A stretch of 64,000 nt of DNA. Source: Patagioenas fasciata. Its lineage: Eukaryota; Chordata; Aves; Columbiformes; Columbidae. This document shows, in pieces, positions 11,383 through 25,902 of the stretch. Numbering within the stretch: position 1 is the stretch's first letter; each line of letters opens with the position of its first letter. The position numbers and the translations under genes were made by a program. The DNA lies in the NCBI RefSeq assembly GCF_037038585.1, contig NC_092520.1:149915104-149979103 (forward strand), given 5' to 3'. The notes under the pieces are model-generated. The model saw nothing but the letters and a program-made list of their open reading frames with translations. It was not told the origin of the DNA and searched no databases.

Positions 11383-14300
11383 GTAAAATAAATGAAAATT
11401 TGAATTACCAAAGCACAGTCACTCTCCCAGGTGCTAGGCTATGTGCTCCATCAACTGGAGGCCTGCTTTATTCAGACAGGGAACTGCAGACCTTACCTGA
11501 GGCACTCCTTTGGAAGAAAAGTGCAGCCTTTCCTTTGAGTCAGTTTGCCTTTTAATTTTTTTTAATATACTGTGCTCTGAAGAGTTTTTTAGCTTTATAA
11601 TCAGAAAATGTAATAAAGTTCTGTTTCTTACAGTGTCTTGCATTTTATGCCTCCAAAAGGTTGCTTGGAGGGTTGTTAAAACACTTGCACACAGCTTCAG
11701 GGATGCTGAGGGAAAATGTGTGATTGTCAGCTTCAGCTAGCCTTAATTTTTCCAAAGTTTACTTAGATGTTTTTCTTAAAAAAAAATACTAAAATGTTGA
11801 TTTCATTGACACTTCACGTGTTTGTAGCAGTGGATTCTTGTAGGAGGTAGCCCTAGAATATAGCCAGAGTCATGTAGCTCATAACATGGTTTAGTTTTGC
11901 AAAGCTGTTTTTTTCATTTTAAGTTCTAGAGATCTACATTAGATACAGGCACAAGGAAAGGAAGAAAGTAATTGTTTCCTTTTTCAAGCTTTAAAAAAAA
12001 AAAAACCAAAAGTAGAAACAAGCCCTGAAATTTAATCTTTCCAAATGACTGGTGGATTAAACTGGCATAAGACACTACTCTTCTATGAAGTTCCTAGCCT
12101 GAGCAAAGCCAGAGTTCTGTAGAAGCCCTGTCTAACAATGACAGGAACACGCTCTGTTCTGTACGAGTCAGAGCTTGTATAACCGGGATGCAGGTTGCTG
12201 TGCAACAACCTTAAAAGAAGTGGGAAGAGCCTGGAGTACCAGAAGAGATATCTGGTGTACTCATTTGTTTTCAAAGCTTCAGCATTAAATTAAAAGGATA
12301 GTGCTTGTTTTTAAGTGTTGTGTTTCAGTGCAATCCATAGAGGGGTTTATGTAGGATGGCTTTATTATTGTGTGTGTTCCCATCTAATTTAGGGCAGATG
12401 AAAGAACATGGGGTCAAAATCCCAGAAATCTTTGTGAGGTTTTAAAGCAGTTAGTCACAGGTGACTGATTGTGGTAACTACACCAAAACTTTTTTCTTCT
12501 CAAAAGCAATTTTGTATCTATTCCAGTCAAACTGAGATAATTTATTTAGGAATTTCTCAATTTGTGTTCATATTTGCTTTTGAGTCATTGCTCAAACATT
12601 CTACCAGTGTCTTGGTTCATTATGTTATTGCCATTATTCTATGTGTACTGACTGTGGAAGTAAGCTTCCAATTTTCTTTGTGACCCTTAAGCATTTTCTG
12701 CTCTTCTGTGCTAGCTATGTACTTGCTGTTGTGGTCTTTTGAGCCTTGATTTTAAAATTGAAGTGAAATTGTCCAGTGTTGGGCTCCACTTAAGCTTTTC
12801 ATGTGCAGTTTGAACTGAGAGGTTAGTAATCCACCAAAATGATATGACTTGTATTTGAAATTTTTATCTTTACAATTTTGGAGTTCCTTGACTTTAACCC
12901 CTGAGATCCATTTTAATCTGCACACTTTACTTACTGATCAGAAACTAATGTCAGTTTGGCATCTGTCATTTTTTGCTAACATTTACTCTGTTGAAGTGTC
13001 TTAAACATCATCAGTACCGTGTGGACAAACTGGTTAAAAGGGCACCTTCTTTTGAGTAATTTAAGAAAGAAGCTTATTTATAAAGAACATGTTACTAAGC
13101 TTTCAGTTGATTGAAGAATTTAATGAGTAGTATTTAAAATGACATTGTAAAAAGCATGAATGAAAATATTTTGAAGAGGGAAATATTTGATGTTTTGCTT
13201 GGAGTTTAACTACACTACACGAGTGCCTTGTGGGTTAAATTATTTTGAAGGCTGTAGTTTTCCTCTCCTAAGGAGACTGCATACAAAATGACAAGTTTGA
13301 AATGACAATAGAAATTTTATAGCTGTTAAAAGTATTTGCTAAGGGAGCTGGACTCTACAGCTAGTACAATATTTTAAGATTCTCCTGTTTGTGTCTAGAA
13401 ATACAAGGAGAAACTTTGTATTTATTGGCATGATGGGTACTTCTTCTTCTTTATCTAGGAAAATACAGTTGTTGTCAGGCTAGTGATATTTGTTATGTGT
13501 GATTTGTATCAAAATGCAATCTGAATTCCCAAAGATGGACTGAAACAGAGTTTTTGTTGATTTTCTGGAATGCCACGCTTTGAGGATTGGTGAACCTTCA
13601 AAGCATAATTATTTTATCACGGAAATGTGAATTATTTTCTTCATGCTGTATTGCGCTAGCCATAACTAGCTGATGGTTACTTTTATTTGTCTTGAAATAG
13701 TGTTCTTTAGCAATAGCAGAGCTTTTCTTCTCTGTATTCATGATAGCAAACATAGGCGTCCTAGGTGTCCCACTTCTAGACTCTCCTAAACAGTGCTACT
13801 GTAATGCTGCTGGAATGAGACTGCTTAGCATGATTATGCAGAGTAACTTGTTCCTCTCATGGCTTGTCCAAAGTTGATAAAGGTGTATCACAGTTCTTGA
13901 TTGCAAGATATATAGCAGAATGGGGTGAGAACAGTTTGTACTTTTGCAAAGGCTTTGGGCATATGTTCTTTTAAGCCTTTTCTAGCATACTTGAAATGCT
14001 TTGGTTTCTTTAAAATCTCTGCTGTTTGGAAGGAAGCAAGGTGCCAGCTGCTTTCAGCTCAGTAAAACGGCATTGTTGGAGCACGTTCTGTAGTAGAAAT
14101 CTTGTGGGTTGAGGACAGCACAGAAGGCTTTGTGATAGTCCCTGGCAGAATGACTTTTTAATGCTGAATAATGCAGCTATACCTAATATTTATGTACGTG
14201 CTCTGTAGTGATAAAGTGTAGAATCTGAGAAGATCAATACGCTTTCTTTTAAAGGGAGTCTGGGTGCTGTTTGCCAAATGCAACTTGAGTTTCCAAGTTG

Positions 14301-17300
14301 CTGCTGATACTCTGGAGAATATTGTGATGCCCCTTACACTTACGTACTGAACTGTGGAGAAAATAGAAGGAGAAAGATCTAAAGTTCTGTGGGTTACCTA
14401 ATGATGTTCTTAGTATCTTCTGCAAGGGAGGTCCTGGCCAATACTCTAGTTTTTCTTGATCTGTGGAAGATGGGGAGATTTGAAGGAATTGAGTGTTTCA
14501 AGGTTACTTATAGATGTGTAACAGAATCCTAACAAAGATGAAACTGATGGACTATCCTAGTTTACTTTGTGGCCTGTCCGTATGAAGCAAATTGTAACTG
14601 AAGCTAGCTTGAATATTGGATGCAGATATGTGAAATACCTGCCATGCCTTGAGCTTAGTAGAGCTGTGAGCTCAACAGCAACTGCATAGGACCAGTGCTC
14701 AGCTTCAGTTACTGCAAGGAAAGTGTTAGTGTAGTGTTAGCTTTCAAACACTTTTGTTCCCATTGTATATATTCATCTCAACTCTGGTTCTTCTGAGTCA
14801 AGTGTGCCTCCTACTGTTGTCATTAGCACATCTCCTAAATTGTGTGAAGCAGTAGTTAAGGTTGCTGCTTTAATGGTCTTTAAGTAGATAGAAGTTGACA
14901 AAAGTGGTTATTACCATTGTTTTCTACTGTAATTTAAAATAACTCTTCCTGTACAGTTGTTACTGGTTAGTCTTTTAAATTACATTTCTTAGCAGTGAGT
15001 CTCTTGTCACCTCTGTACAGTTTAGGTAAGACTGTGGCTAAAATGTGATGCCTTTTCCTGTTGCATAAAGTTTATCTATGCAAAGTAATACTCCTGTGCC
15101 AAAGGTAGCAAGAGTCACATAGTTGACCATAAAAGCAAAATCTTAGGGGTAATGTGTCATCCTCTGAGGCCCTGTTTGAGTTGGTTTTAATGCAAGGCAG
15201 TCATTTAATTTTTGGTTTACATAACAATGCAGGGTGGTGCAGTCACTTGCTGGGCTGCAGACTCTTACATCTACAATTGTTGCTCTGGATTCTGTTACGC
15301 AAATTAGTAACTTTTCAAATATTCAAGTGTGCTTGATGATATGGAGGGTAAATTGGATTCTCTTTTGAACTGTATATTTGTCAGGCATTTGAAGATGTAT
15401 CTTATTTCATTTGGACATTGTCTTCTCTTAGAGGAGGCATGATTTAGAAACTTATTAGAAAGATATTTACCGTAATTGAAAATGCATTCCAGTGTGCACT
15501 GGAGAGCAACACTGTTTGTCTGGGATGTACTATGTCAATCCTATCCTATGCATTTCTTTGACAGAAAGGGTAGGTTGGTCAGTCAGCAGTTATAGTTCAC
15601 AAATGCATCTTCTTGCTGATATGTCACTTTGCCGTTCTTACTCTGGCTTCATGTGAGCTGCTGAAGGAGGTTGAGGGCTGTCCCTAGGTGAGATAGAGTT
15701 TCTGGGGGTAAGAAATGAGTTTGAGAGCTGGAAGCAGTACAAGGAGAGTATGTTGTACTTGTTACTACTTTGAGGGGAAGCTGAATGTGAGTTTGGTTAC
15801 CTTTAGTTATAAATCTTCTGAGTAATAAACTTGTGTAGGTTACACATATGCAGTTCTTTTGCAGACTGTTATCTATGGACAAAGTGTAGTGTACGGGTAC
15901 TCCAACTTACAAATGGATTTTTCTTTACATAGGCAGTAGAAATGAAAAAACAGTTGAGAACAAACATAATGCCATAACCAAATGTGCATCATGAGATCCT
16001 GTATTGTGCTCTGGTAAAAATGCAGCTGGTCATCACTTTATTACAGGAAGTAGTGAGGTGCTAAATCATATTTCCGTATGTCAGAATTTTTCTGAGTGTA
16101 ACAATGTGTAGAAGTTAACTTGAAACTGACAATACAGGAAGTTGCTTGGATATTATGTATATCTTCACTTTTAGTGATACTTCAGGTTTGACTATACCAA
16201 TCTTTATCTCTTAGACATAAAGCTATATTTAATACTGATTTTTTTAGGTCAGCAGACAACAGTGGAATGTAGTTTATCTATTCTGGAGTATAGACTCTGC
16301 TGCAGGCTCACCATGATAAATATCAACTTACTGAAGTCAAAGTATAATTCTTAAAAGCTTCTTTGCTTTTTAGACTGAGCTAGGAATGTTAGAGAAGTTG
16401 CACATTCAAGTCTGACTACCAAAAAAGGTCTTGTATCACATAACTGTGGCATCCTGTAGGTTTGTTTTTTTTTTTTTTTTAAAGCTGTTTGCATATTGCT
16501 CACTAGGAGGCCTGACTGCAAAGATGCTAGCTCCGATGCATGATCGTATGGCTGCATTAAAGCAAAATGGAAAAGCAGATCAAAACATTTGTGCAGTGAG
16601 GGAAAGCTGGAGAGTGTGTATCTGGAATTGTATGTCTGTTAAGTGCTACTGGAAAATTATTACGTTCTACTGGTTTTGGAAGAATAGTGAGCATGCTGAA
16701 ACAAATATATGTTCTTTGAAAGCTCTAACTGTGGTTTTATTCTGAATATTTAAAAATATATTTTATAAAACTTTTACTGAAAGGGATGGAGCTCGAGTCT
16801 AATCCAGTATGGTGACTCCCTTGCCTACCTTGTACTTCACATTAGTGTTTAAAATATCCTGCTAGTCTGAGAATAACTGTATGTGACTATAACTACTGTC
16901 ACAGTAGCAATGTTCCTCCACTCGATGACTGCATCTGGGTCAGATGCATAATTGTCACAAATATAGGTTAATACAGGTACGTGACAATCTCTATGAACAT
17001 CATTCTTTCCTTATTAGCTCTACAAATTCCAAAGTATTGAAAACAACAATGTGTAAAACTAAGTGCATAATCTTTTTATAACCCTTTCAGGTTATGCTGT
17101 ATTTCCAAGTGTCTTCAAGTGTGGATGCATAGGGAGCTTGAAATTTTGTACAGTAAAGTCTAAATTTTTTGTGGGGTTTTTTTCGTGTCATAGAGCAGAA
17201 CAAGTTACTAGTAGTTACTGGCTTCAGATATCTGATGAGATAACTTCTCCTTTGGCTAAAGAAAAAAAACCCAGCCTTATTCTTGAGTGTTTCTGCTGTA

Positions 17301-17963
17301 ATTGATACAATTGACAGCTTGATAAATGACATGGGAAAGGAGCCAGACTAATTACCTGCAGAAGTTTAAACAGTGGTAGGGCTTCTTCAGACTTTACAAA
17401 GGTGACCCTGAAAGAGAGAAGGGAGCTTTTAAGTACATTCTGGAGTTGCAGCTGTTAGGAGACCTCTACTTAGGAAAATAATCTTACCTCAAAGGGATAT
17501 CACTTTTGGAGGTGGCTGTGGTTTAATTTGTACCTGGCTGGTTGTGAGACAAAAAAAAAAATAATCGGATTAAGTACGTTCAGAAAATGCAGCATTTCTT
17601 ATGGAAGTAAACAGGTTCTTATTTGCCGGTTCAGGTGGGTTTGAGACCTGCTGAATTAAATCTTTTAAATAAGATTTGTTTTGAGCTGTTGTAGTTTAAA
17701 GTAAAAGCGCTTAACTTCATAAGTAAACTTTTGGGGTCTAAGAAATAGTACTAGGACTATAATCTTTCTTTGAAAGGGGAGGAAAAAAACCCCACCTGAC
17801 AAAACTCCCTGGAGATATCCTGAAGAGTCCTTTGAGAACTGTTGAGCGGAGTGATAAATAAAACAAGCAGTAATAGATCTGTGGTAGTCTCCATGGATGC
17901 AGTGCACAGTGCAGTGTAGATTCAGTACCTTTTGGTTAGCAACATCCCTCTGGGCCACATGTC

Positions 17964-18065
17964 CTTTTTTTTTTTAATTTTGTCATTGTTGGTTTTTTTT
18001 GTTTGTTTGTTTGTTTTGGATTTTTTTTGTTTGGTTTTTTTGTGTGTGTGTGTGTGTTTTTTTTT
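17964..18065. repeat. T-rich/(TTTG)n and (TG)n simple repeat
   Basis: A run of T is followed by TTTG units, mixed GTTT, and a (TG)n tract of about eight to nine units near 18041-18056. Short open frames rich in Phe, Val and Cys across this tract are artefacts. Confidence 0.9.
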
Positions 18066-18209
18066 CTTCATACCAGCAGCTCAGCACAGCTCTGTCACCC
18101 ACATTCTCCATACTGCATGTGGCAAAGTTTGTGCTAAGCAGTGGCAGTCTTGATGCTTCCTGTCATGCATCTCTTCAGAAACTCTCGCTTCCTGTAAAGA
18201 TTAGCAGCC

Positions 18210-18230
18210 TTTTTTTTTTTTTTTTTTTTT
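18210..18230. repeat. Poly-T tract (21 T)
   Basis: An uninterrupted run of 21 T in intron 1. No retroposon body is recognisable beside it. Confidence 0.9.
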
Positions 18231-19255
18231 GAGGTCACTAATTGGTTTTCCCAAATCATGGTTGAGTTGAAATAAAAGTTGAGTATTTTTCTGTTTCAAT
18301 CTTTAAGTTCACATTTGCAAGCTTGTCTTAGTCTTGAGAGTTATTACTTACGAAAAATGGAAATGCAGGCATTGTGGCTGTGACATATGAGCTATAAGGA
18401 AAAGAGCAAATGTCATGGAAGTTTTCAGTGCTTCTGCAGCTAGGCATAACACTTTCTCTTGGCAGAGCATGTGTTTTTTTTAATAGCAAATGGTAGAAAG
18501 TTACTGTTTTCAACTCTTAAAACTTGAGATAATGATTCCATGGTTTTAACTTGATCATAATGTGTTCCATCTATGTCTGGAAAAATGCTTTTCTGGTATA
18601 CTTGAAATGTTTCCTATTCTAAATAGCTGCATTTGTACTGCTGCTTGAAAATTGGTTCCTCAGAGTAGCTGAGGCTTTTGTTGAACATGAGGCATCTGAA
18701 AATCTTTTGAAATACGATGTTAAAATTCTCATCCTAACAAATGAGACTCAACTTCTTATACTGGCTTTGTAAGTATTTTTGTGGAAGCTGCTTATGCTCC
18801 CCAGTACTTTCTTTTAGCTGACTCTGAGGGTGATTCAGGCTATGTACTGAAAGTCAAGCAGTGTTTAAATGTCTCTGGTCAAGATACTACAGATATCCTT
18901 CTTTTTACCTTACTTCCAACTTCCTCGGCAGATTTAGAAATTGTCATACCAGCACTTCTCAATGTGTGGTTTTTGTTGCCCTCATTATTCCCCTTGGAAG
19001 AGCCAGAGGAAGTGACAAGGTGACTAGGATTGAGTCTGTGGCTCACTTGAGGTCATCCTTGAGAAAGGAAGCTTTCTCCTTGTTTTATGGCCGCAACCTG
19101 CAGAATATTCCTTAACTCCATGCAGCAAAGGATAAACTTTGCATTGATGATCTGTGCCATGTGATGCTGTCCTCTTAACCCAAGAGGAGATACTTGGAAC
19201 AAGATCATCACAGGTGTTGCCAAGTCATCTTTTTTTTTTCTGTTAAGCCAGAGTG

Positions 19256-19306
19256 AAAAAAAAAACAAAACAAAACAAAAACCAGCAATCAAAAACAACA
19301 ACAAAC
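19256..19306. repeat. A-rich (CAAAA)n simple repeat
   Basis: A run of A is followed by CAAAA, CAAAAA and AACAAC units. It belongs to the recurring A/C-rich tract type of this window. Confidence 0.85.
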
Positions 19307-21644
19307 CTCTAGGATGCAGTACAGTGACCAGAAGAATTAGGATTTGGTTCTCAAACATATTCTGAACTTTTTACCGGGTGATGACAGGTGCATTGCAGAT
19401 ACCCAGAGTATTCTGAAGCACTTCCGGATTTGCCTGGGGAATTCCTAGCAGTATGTTACTTTGTGTGGCTCACAAGCAAATTGGCATGCTCTTAGTTTAT
19501 TTTTCAGCAAAGGAAACTGCAATGTGCTAGAAAATAGACTTGTGTTGGTGTTTTTTTTTGTCTTCCAGAAATTGTTCTAAGTATTAATAACTACATAAAG
19601 CAGTAAGCAGTTTTTACAGGAGTAACTCATTCTAAATCACTTGAGGGGGCAAACTTTCCATGCTTGGATTTATCATTTTAGGTATAAACAGGTTTTTTTG
19701 GAGACTGCTACCTGCATTCTTAGTTTAGAAATTCTGCAGGAAGTATGTTTATTTTTGATGACCATCTGTCTCGTAACTGAAATATATATGAGCTTTTAAA
19801 TGATCTGTCAATGACACCGGAACTAATGCTTTAGCCAGGGCTGTGTGTTTTAAAGTAGGGGATACCATTTGTTTTTGTACTCAGTATGCCCAAGAATTTG
19901 ATTCTACAATCATTTCGTTAATCTGTTGGCACTAGTCTGGGCAGCAGTTCTCTGGAGTATGTGTTCTCAGGACAAAATCACTATGGTGGTTTTCAAGTCT
20001 TTTAATTTCATGAGGACTCCTTTTAGCATGTTACCAGTGAGATTAAATCAAGGAGGAAAATTTTGCGAATTTGAGAAGTGCTAATAAGCCGTTATTGATA
20101 CGAACTATAACTATACACTGAACATTTTTATGCTTTAGGACAGCAGATAGTGTGTAAAATAAGCTTTATTAGACCCTTTATATGAGGGAGAAGCTTTGTT
20201 CCTGTTTAGCTATTTTGGATCATCTTTCAGACATTCCTGATTTCGTTATATCAGTAGCTGAAGATAGTGGGTTCTGTTAGTGGATTTGGGACTAGCAACA
20301 AAGCAAAAAGCTACAAGTGGAAAAAAAAAAAAATCATTAACTGATTAAGAGTTTATTACCACCTCGTAGAGGAATTTGGGAAGAATAAGAATACTGATCT
20401 CTTTGTAATTGGAGTAACTCTGAGTCAACTATATAGGAATGATGAGCTAAACACAGGATGATACCAGCAATAAAGTGCATTTCATCTTGTTTTGGCCAGT
20501 TAATACAGTCTCATAATAGTTTAAGAGTATCCAAGTGATGGTGTTACCCAGTTTTCTTTGGACATTTTCTTCTTTTAGAGTAACTTTGTGACTTGTTTCT
20601 GCTTTGCTGACTTACTGGCAAGTTTATGACCCCAATCTGAATGTATTTTGACTGCTTCTATCCTGGCAAAGACTAATGACATACAAACAATAACCCACAA
20701 GTATTGCTATTAAAAGCTTCAGCAATCCAGGCTTATTATCTTAAGGATCTGCAAATCTGTGTATGCTTATGTAATATACATCTGTTAATGGCAATTTCTG
20801 AACCATTAGCAGGTTTTGCTGAAGTGTCACAAAATGTTACCATGCCTGTTTTCAAATCTGCTGCTTTTTAGTGAGGCTTTTATTCCTACTGATATTTTCC
20901 AACATAAAACAATTTTTGATTTGTCTCTTTCTTCAGCTGCTTACAGTATACTTTTCATTTAGGAAATGTAAGTTGTGTATCTATATAAAAATGCAAGATG
21001 CTAACTTAATGTGCACTGTTTTGCTATAGCTAGCTTGGACTCAGTCTTCGAGTCTTCCCTAAAGAAAAAATACAATAAGTGAGACTAAACTTGGAGAGTT
21101 GTTGAGAAGCAGTCCATTCAGACAAGTATCCCACAGTTAGAAATACTGTCTGAAAGGTGATTGTTTCTTTCTTCTTTTTTTATATTGCCCTTTCTGGATG
21201 TAGACAAGTAGATATTATCAGTATGTGGACTGGCATTTGGGGCCATGGTTTTTATTTGCATTTATCGTGATTTGGGACTTAGTGAGTTGTTAGGTTTTCC
21301 AGGAACAGTGTACTAAAAATGGTGAAACTGCAGAAATGTCTGATACAAAAATAAGATTTTCAGTTCGGTTTTAGGATATTTTTTCTGTGGTTTTTCTCTG
21401 CTTCCTTTGTATGCAGCTTGAGCTTTTTTTCTGCAGGCAACTGCTCAAAAGCTAAATGCATTTCAGGTTGTCTGTACCTGGGTGGGGGAGGGTGGTGGAA
21501 ATTACACACTTAAATTTGAATATTTTTTGCCTCTTGATGGCAACTGTGAGCCAGTTCAGGTGATGGTATGATACCTTTTGCTGATCTCATTACACAAGCC
21601 TGAACATATCTGAGACATTCAGTATTGACCCTCAGGAACAGAAA

Positions 21645-21790
21645 AAAAACCAACAAAGAAAACCCAGAACAATGCAAAAAACCCAAGCAAACAAAAAAGC
21701 CCACAAAAACCACACACACACACACACACACACAAAAACCCCAAATAAACAAAGAAAACAAACCCAAACCAAAACAAAAACCCGAACAAC
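21645..21790. repeat. A/C-rich tract with (CA)n microsatellite
   Basis: A 150 bp tract of AAAAC/CAAA/ACCC units surrounds a pure (CA)n run of about 12 units near 21711-21734. The open frames it creates on both strands are low-complexity artefacts. Confidence 0.9.
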
Positions 21791-23313
21791 AGAACCCAAT
21801 AGTGGGTTGCTGCTGAAGACTTAAATGCTGTAGTACATTACTAGATTGTGTATGGTCTATACCTGAAGATCTGCCATTTAAAAACTCTTTTTAATACTTA
21901 GGTTTCGTCTAGGAAAACATGCGTTTCCTATGAGTTCCTTTTGACTTTGTAGACTACCTGCTTGAATGTTCGGAGCTTTTTGGTGGTTGTGGCAAAAAAA
22001 ATGAAAAGAGAATTCTGAGGAGGAAAAACAAGGAATTTTGGCCTCTCAAGTTGTAGTCATCTTGCATTTGCAGAAAGTGACAAGATCCCAGGCAATTCTA
22101 GTTTGAGTTCCATTTTTTGCTTGAAGTAAGTTTTATATACAGAACAAGTAAGTAGTTAACATCCTGTCGTTTAGGGACTGCGTTTTTTTCTGTCTCTGTA
22201 GGAGAACAAATATTTCCAGTTGCTTTAGATCGTGATGCAACCTTTTGAAAATGGTCCTATAGTCTGTAACTTGTCCCTTCTATCTGGGTGTTGGTGATGG
22301 AAACAATTTTGTCCAAATAAGTTTCTTGATTTATTCAGGTAGCATGCATATAAAGCAAAACTTGGAACAGTCAGGTTAGACTAATATAGCTTAATATAGT
22401 GTTCACTTTTTTGTCTTTCTTGACAGACTGGTCATTTTTCTTATAGTTGGTGTCCCTAGAGTTTCCAAGGTGTTTTGCATAGGTGCATCAAGTGGGATAT
22501 AGAGGGTAGTAATACCGCACAAATTACGGCACATCAATGCAACCGAATATGACTAAATGTATATACGAGCACTTAATTCAAATAGGAAAAATAGCCAGTT
22601 ATGTTGTCTGTATCTTGGAACTGGGGTTCAAAATTCTTTTTTTTTCCTCCCATCCAATATGAAATCTTGCATCTCAAATTTGGTGAATCCCAGAAAACTA
22701 AGCAGAATTGAAGTTTGATTTGTCATGGTGGAGACTCTTAGATCTGTCAGTAATCTGTGGAATTAAGTGGTTTATTCTAAAGAACCTTAAAAGTTGAAAA
22801 GGCATTTACAAGATAAAGGTGAGGAATAGCAAAAAAAAGTTTTGTTTCTTAGGATGTGCATGACATGAATTTTAAGGTTTTGGGACAAGGCAAATTTAAA
22901 CAATGAATTGATTCTGAAAATTTCCATTACTATGAGTGTCTAGTTCATTAAGTATCATTAGTATTTGTATTATATTGTTTTTTGCCAAATACCTCTCTGT
23001 ATTCTTAGTTTAGTAATATCTTATTGAATAATTTACTTCCTGTTGGCATACTTCAGTTTCTCAGTTTTTTACAGACATGGATTAAATGCATGTGTAGTTT
23101 ACATCAACAAGTCACTTTATGCATGTATTCATGTATTTGAAATTTATAAGGGCAGCAGCCAGTCATTATGAGCGTTTTGTTGCTACTTGTTGTGGGGTTT
23201 TTAGTATTTTGTGAAAGATATTAAATCTACACTTTTAGTCTCAAAGGTAAAACCTTGTGACTGTAATTTAGGTGTTTGAGTTTTTTTGGAACTGGAGAGA
23301 CAGTGTTAGGTTT

Positions 23314-23374
23314 ACAGATTGGACTCAATGATTTTAAAGATCTCTTCCAACCTAGATGTGTCTATGATTCTATC
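23314..23374 (+). mobile_element. CR1 3'-end fragment
   Basis: The stretch reads GATTGGACTCAATG, then a diverged AAGATCTCTTCCAACC, then TATGATTCTAT. This is the typical CR1 LINE 3' terminus on the + strand: the TTGGACTNNATGATCTT...TCTTCCAACC segment followed by the ATTCTATGATTCTAT tail repeat. Only the last 60 bases or so are kept, as is usual for severely 5'-truncated CR1 copies. It is non-coding. Confidence 0.85.
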
Positions 23375-25838
23375 CTAAAACAGCATCCGTGGCCTGGGTA
23401 GTGGGACATGATTACCTATTCTAGAAAGCTTTCTGAATCTGTTTTCTAAGATATACTTTGAAATCTGAATATTCCTTGGCATCTGAGAGAAAGCATCCTT
23501 AAACTCTAAACCATCTGAGTGATAGGGTTTGAATTTGAGCTTGCTGATAAAATGATTCGGAACAATCTGCAGGAACGCAGGTAGTCCTTTTTCACATAAG
23601 AAAACACTAGTGCAAACAGTAATTTTCTCAAATGGTGAAGCAAATAAATGGTTCAGTTTTGTGAAGAAAGCTTAAGTAGCTTTGCGTTAGGTCATGCTAA
23701 CCAAAGGAAGTATGCCAGGATCAGCTGTGCTAAAGCAGCTAGCTGTACTTTCAAAATCAGTAAAATAATTCCCCAAATTCTTTTTGTGGTAGCCTCTGTT
23801 ACTTACCATTATTGCAAATTACTGGTTGGTGTTCCAAATTGCTTAACTGAGGGTTTGCTTCACTACAGTTTTTTAGTGGTTTGACCTCTGTCAGAAAACA
23901 GTTGTGGCTTCTAATGTGGCAGCTTATAAGATAATACTGAATTTCTAAAGCATGCTGCTTGTGTGATTTTTACTGTTGTAACACATACAAGAGTATATGT
24001 TTCTCAGTTTCTGATCTTGATAACTTTTTGTGACAAGCCACTTGGTTTGGGTAGGCTTGTAAAATTTGATGGAATGCACCTACTCTATCTAGAATCACTG
24101 ATAAATACCAGATAATGACTCAACTGATATGCATGTTAACTGGGTTGGTGTGGATGAGTGCAGATAAAAGGCAGCAGGCTGGAAGCGTGATGTTGTTTTA
24201 AGTACATTTTGTCACTTAAGAGGAGTATGAAATCTGAGGAAGTTGGCATTGGAATTAGAATGGAAAGAATTACTTGGTTGATGATGTAGAAAAATATTTT
24301 CCACTTTCCCTTTGACTTCTGTCCTTATCTTCTCTGGCAATAATATGCAGGGAAATGGTATCTTTTGTTTTTCTTGTTCCTGTGTGGGAATGGTAATTGT
24401 TCTTGCTTCTTACCTGTTCAGGAAGTATTCTCATTCCTCCCTCTCCAACAAAACACTGTATCAGTCATGGCCAATGTTGCTTTTTTGCTTTATTTTCTAA
24501 CTTTGGCCTTCCTGAATCCTCCTGTGTTCCCTGTATAAGCCATCAGGCAAAATGAGGATTTTTTATTTTTTTTTTTCTCACCCCCTGCCCTCTGGAATGA
24601 AGCAGATTTTGTACCTCTGTCTGTCTTTGGTTGCTCTATGTAAAATAATAAAGAGTATGGTTAAAACCTGCATCTAAATTTTGACTCCTGGAGCTGCCTT
24701 CTTCCAAACTTAGATTTTTCAGCTGGTAGATCAATCTTATCCATGGAAATGTGCTTACAGTTCTCTTGGGAATTTGCCTTCCCCCTCCCCCCTTCTCAAG
24801 CCAAATCTCTTTCCAGTCAGGCGAAAAAAAAAAATCCATGGCCTAGATGGAGCTTCAGCTGAATAGAGTGTCTCATTTCAGATATACCTTCTGCTGCTTC
24901 TCAAATGACCAAAACATAAGTGACAGCTGAGTTGTCTGTTTGTGTCATGGGTCAAGGGCAGTCCAACTCAGCAGTTTCCCTTTCCTCTTCCCTGAGTTTT
25001 GTTTGGAAGGAGTAGTGATTTGCTGTTACATGTAGTCATCCTCTTGTCATGAAGACCAGATGGAAATATGTCAGTTGTTTCATATATAAATACTCAGTCC
25101 AACAGCTGTGAGTTTTATCAGGAGTCACTGGGATAACAAGTTGGTGACCAGATTGTTAGTTTAGAGGGCTGTAAGCATTACTCTGACTTGAAATATAGCT
25201 GTAATGTGAAACTATTAGAAACAGTTTTAGACTCATTGAAAGAAGAAGAAAAAATGAAGTTGAACCACTTAAATGCAAATTCCTTTTTAAGCTGGAGTTA
25301 TAATTCTTCTTCTGGAGTATTACAGAAGTCCTTTTAATATAATGTTTCAGCCACTCATGCTGGATTTTACTATTGCTAAAGTAACTAAAAGCATTGCTCT
25401 AAAATCTTTTCCATTGCGTCCTTTCCTTTTGTAGTTTCATTAAGAAAGAACATTTCTCCAGACTATTACTCAGTGGTCTTTTGGCCATTTGATAATCCTC
25501 AGTCTGTGTTTGAATATGGATTTCTAGCAAAAAAAGCTGAGATACCTGATGTGATCCTAGCTAACAATGAATCAAGTGTAATAAGATCCATAATAAATCT
25601 ACTTGACACTGATAATTAAGGGAGTTAACTTGACTTTGCAGGTTGCAGAGGGTTTTTACTGCCATCTATGTGCAAATGAGCCTTGATTTATTCCAATAAT
25701 ATTGAGAAAGGGGGAGTGGAAGTCTGCCCATGACCATTGGCTATTTGGTTGCAAAAGGCAATGTGTTGCATGGGCTGCTGGGCATAATGTGAAACCAAGT
25801 GCCATAAAAAAACCTGAGTGCTAAGTACATGACTGAGG

Positions 25839-25902
25839 AAAAAAAAAACAAACAAACAAACAAACAACAAAAAAAAAAAACCAAACCAACCCAAACCAAA
25901 CA
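25839..25902. repeat. (CAAA)n / A-rich simple repeat
   Basis: Poly-A is followed by about six CAAA units, another A run, and CCAAACCAACCC-type units. Confidence 0.9.

Noticed and set aside
10260..11411. Antisense open frames opposite exon 1
   Set aside because: Shadows of the WNK1 coding sequence and promoter composition.
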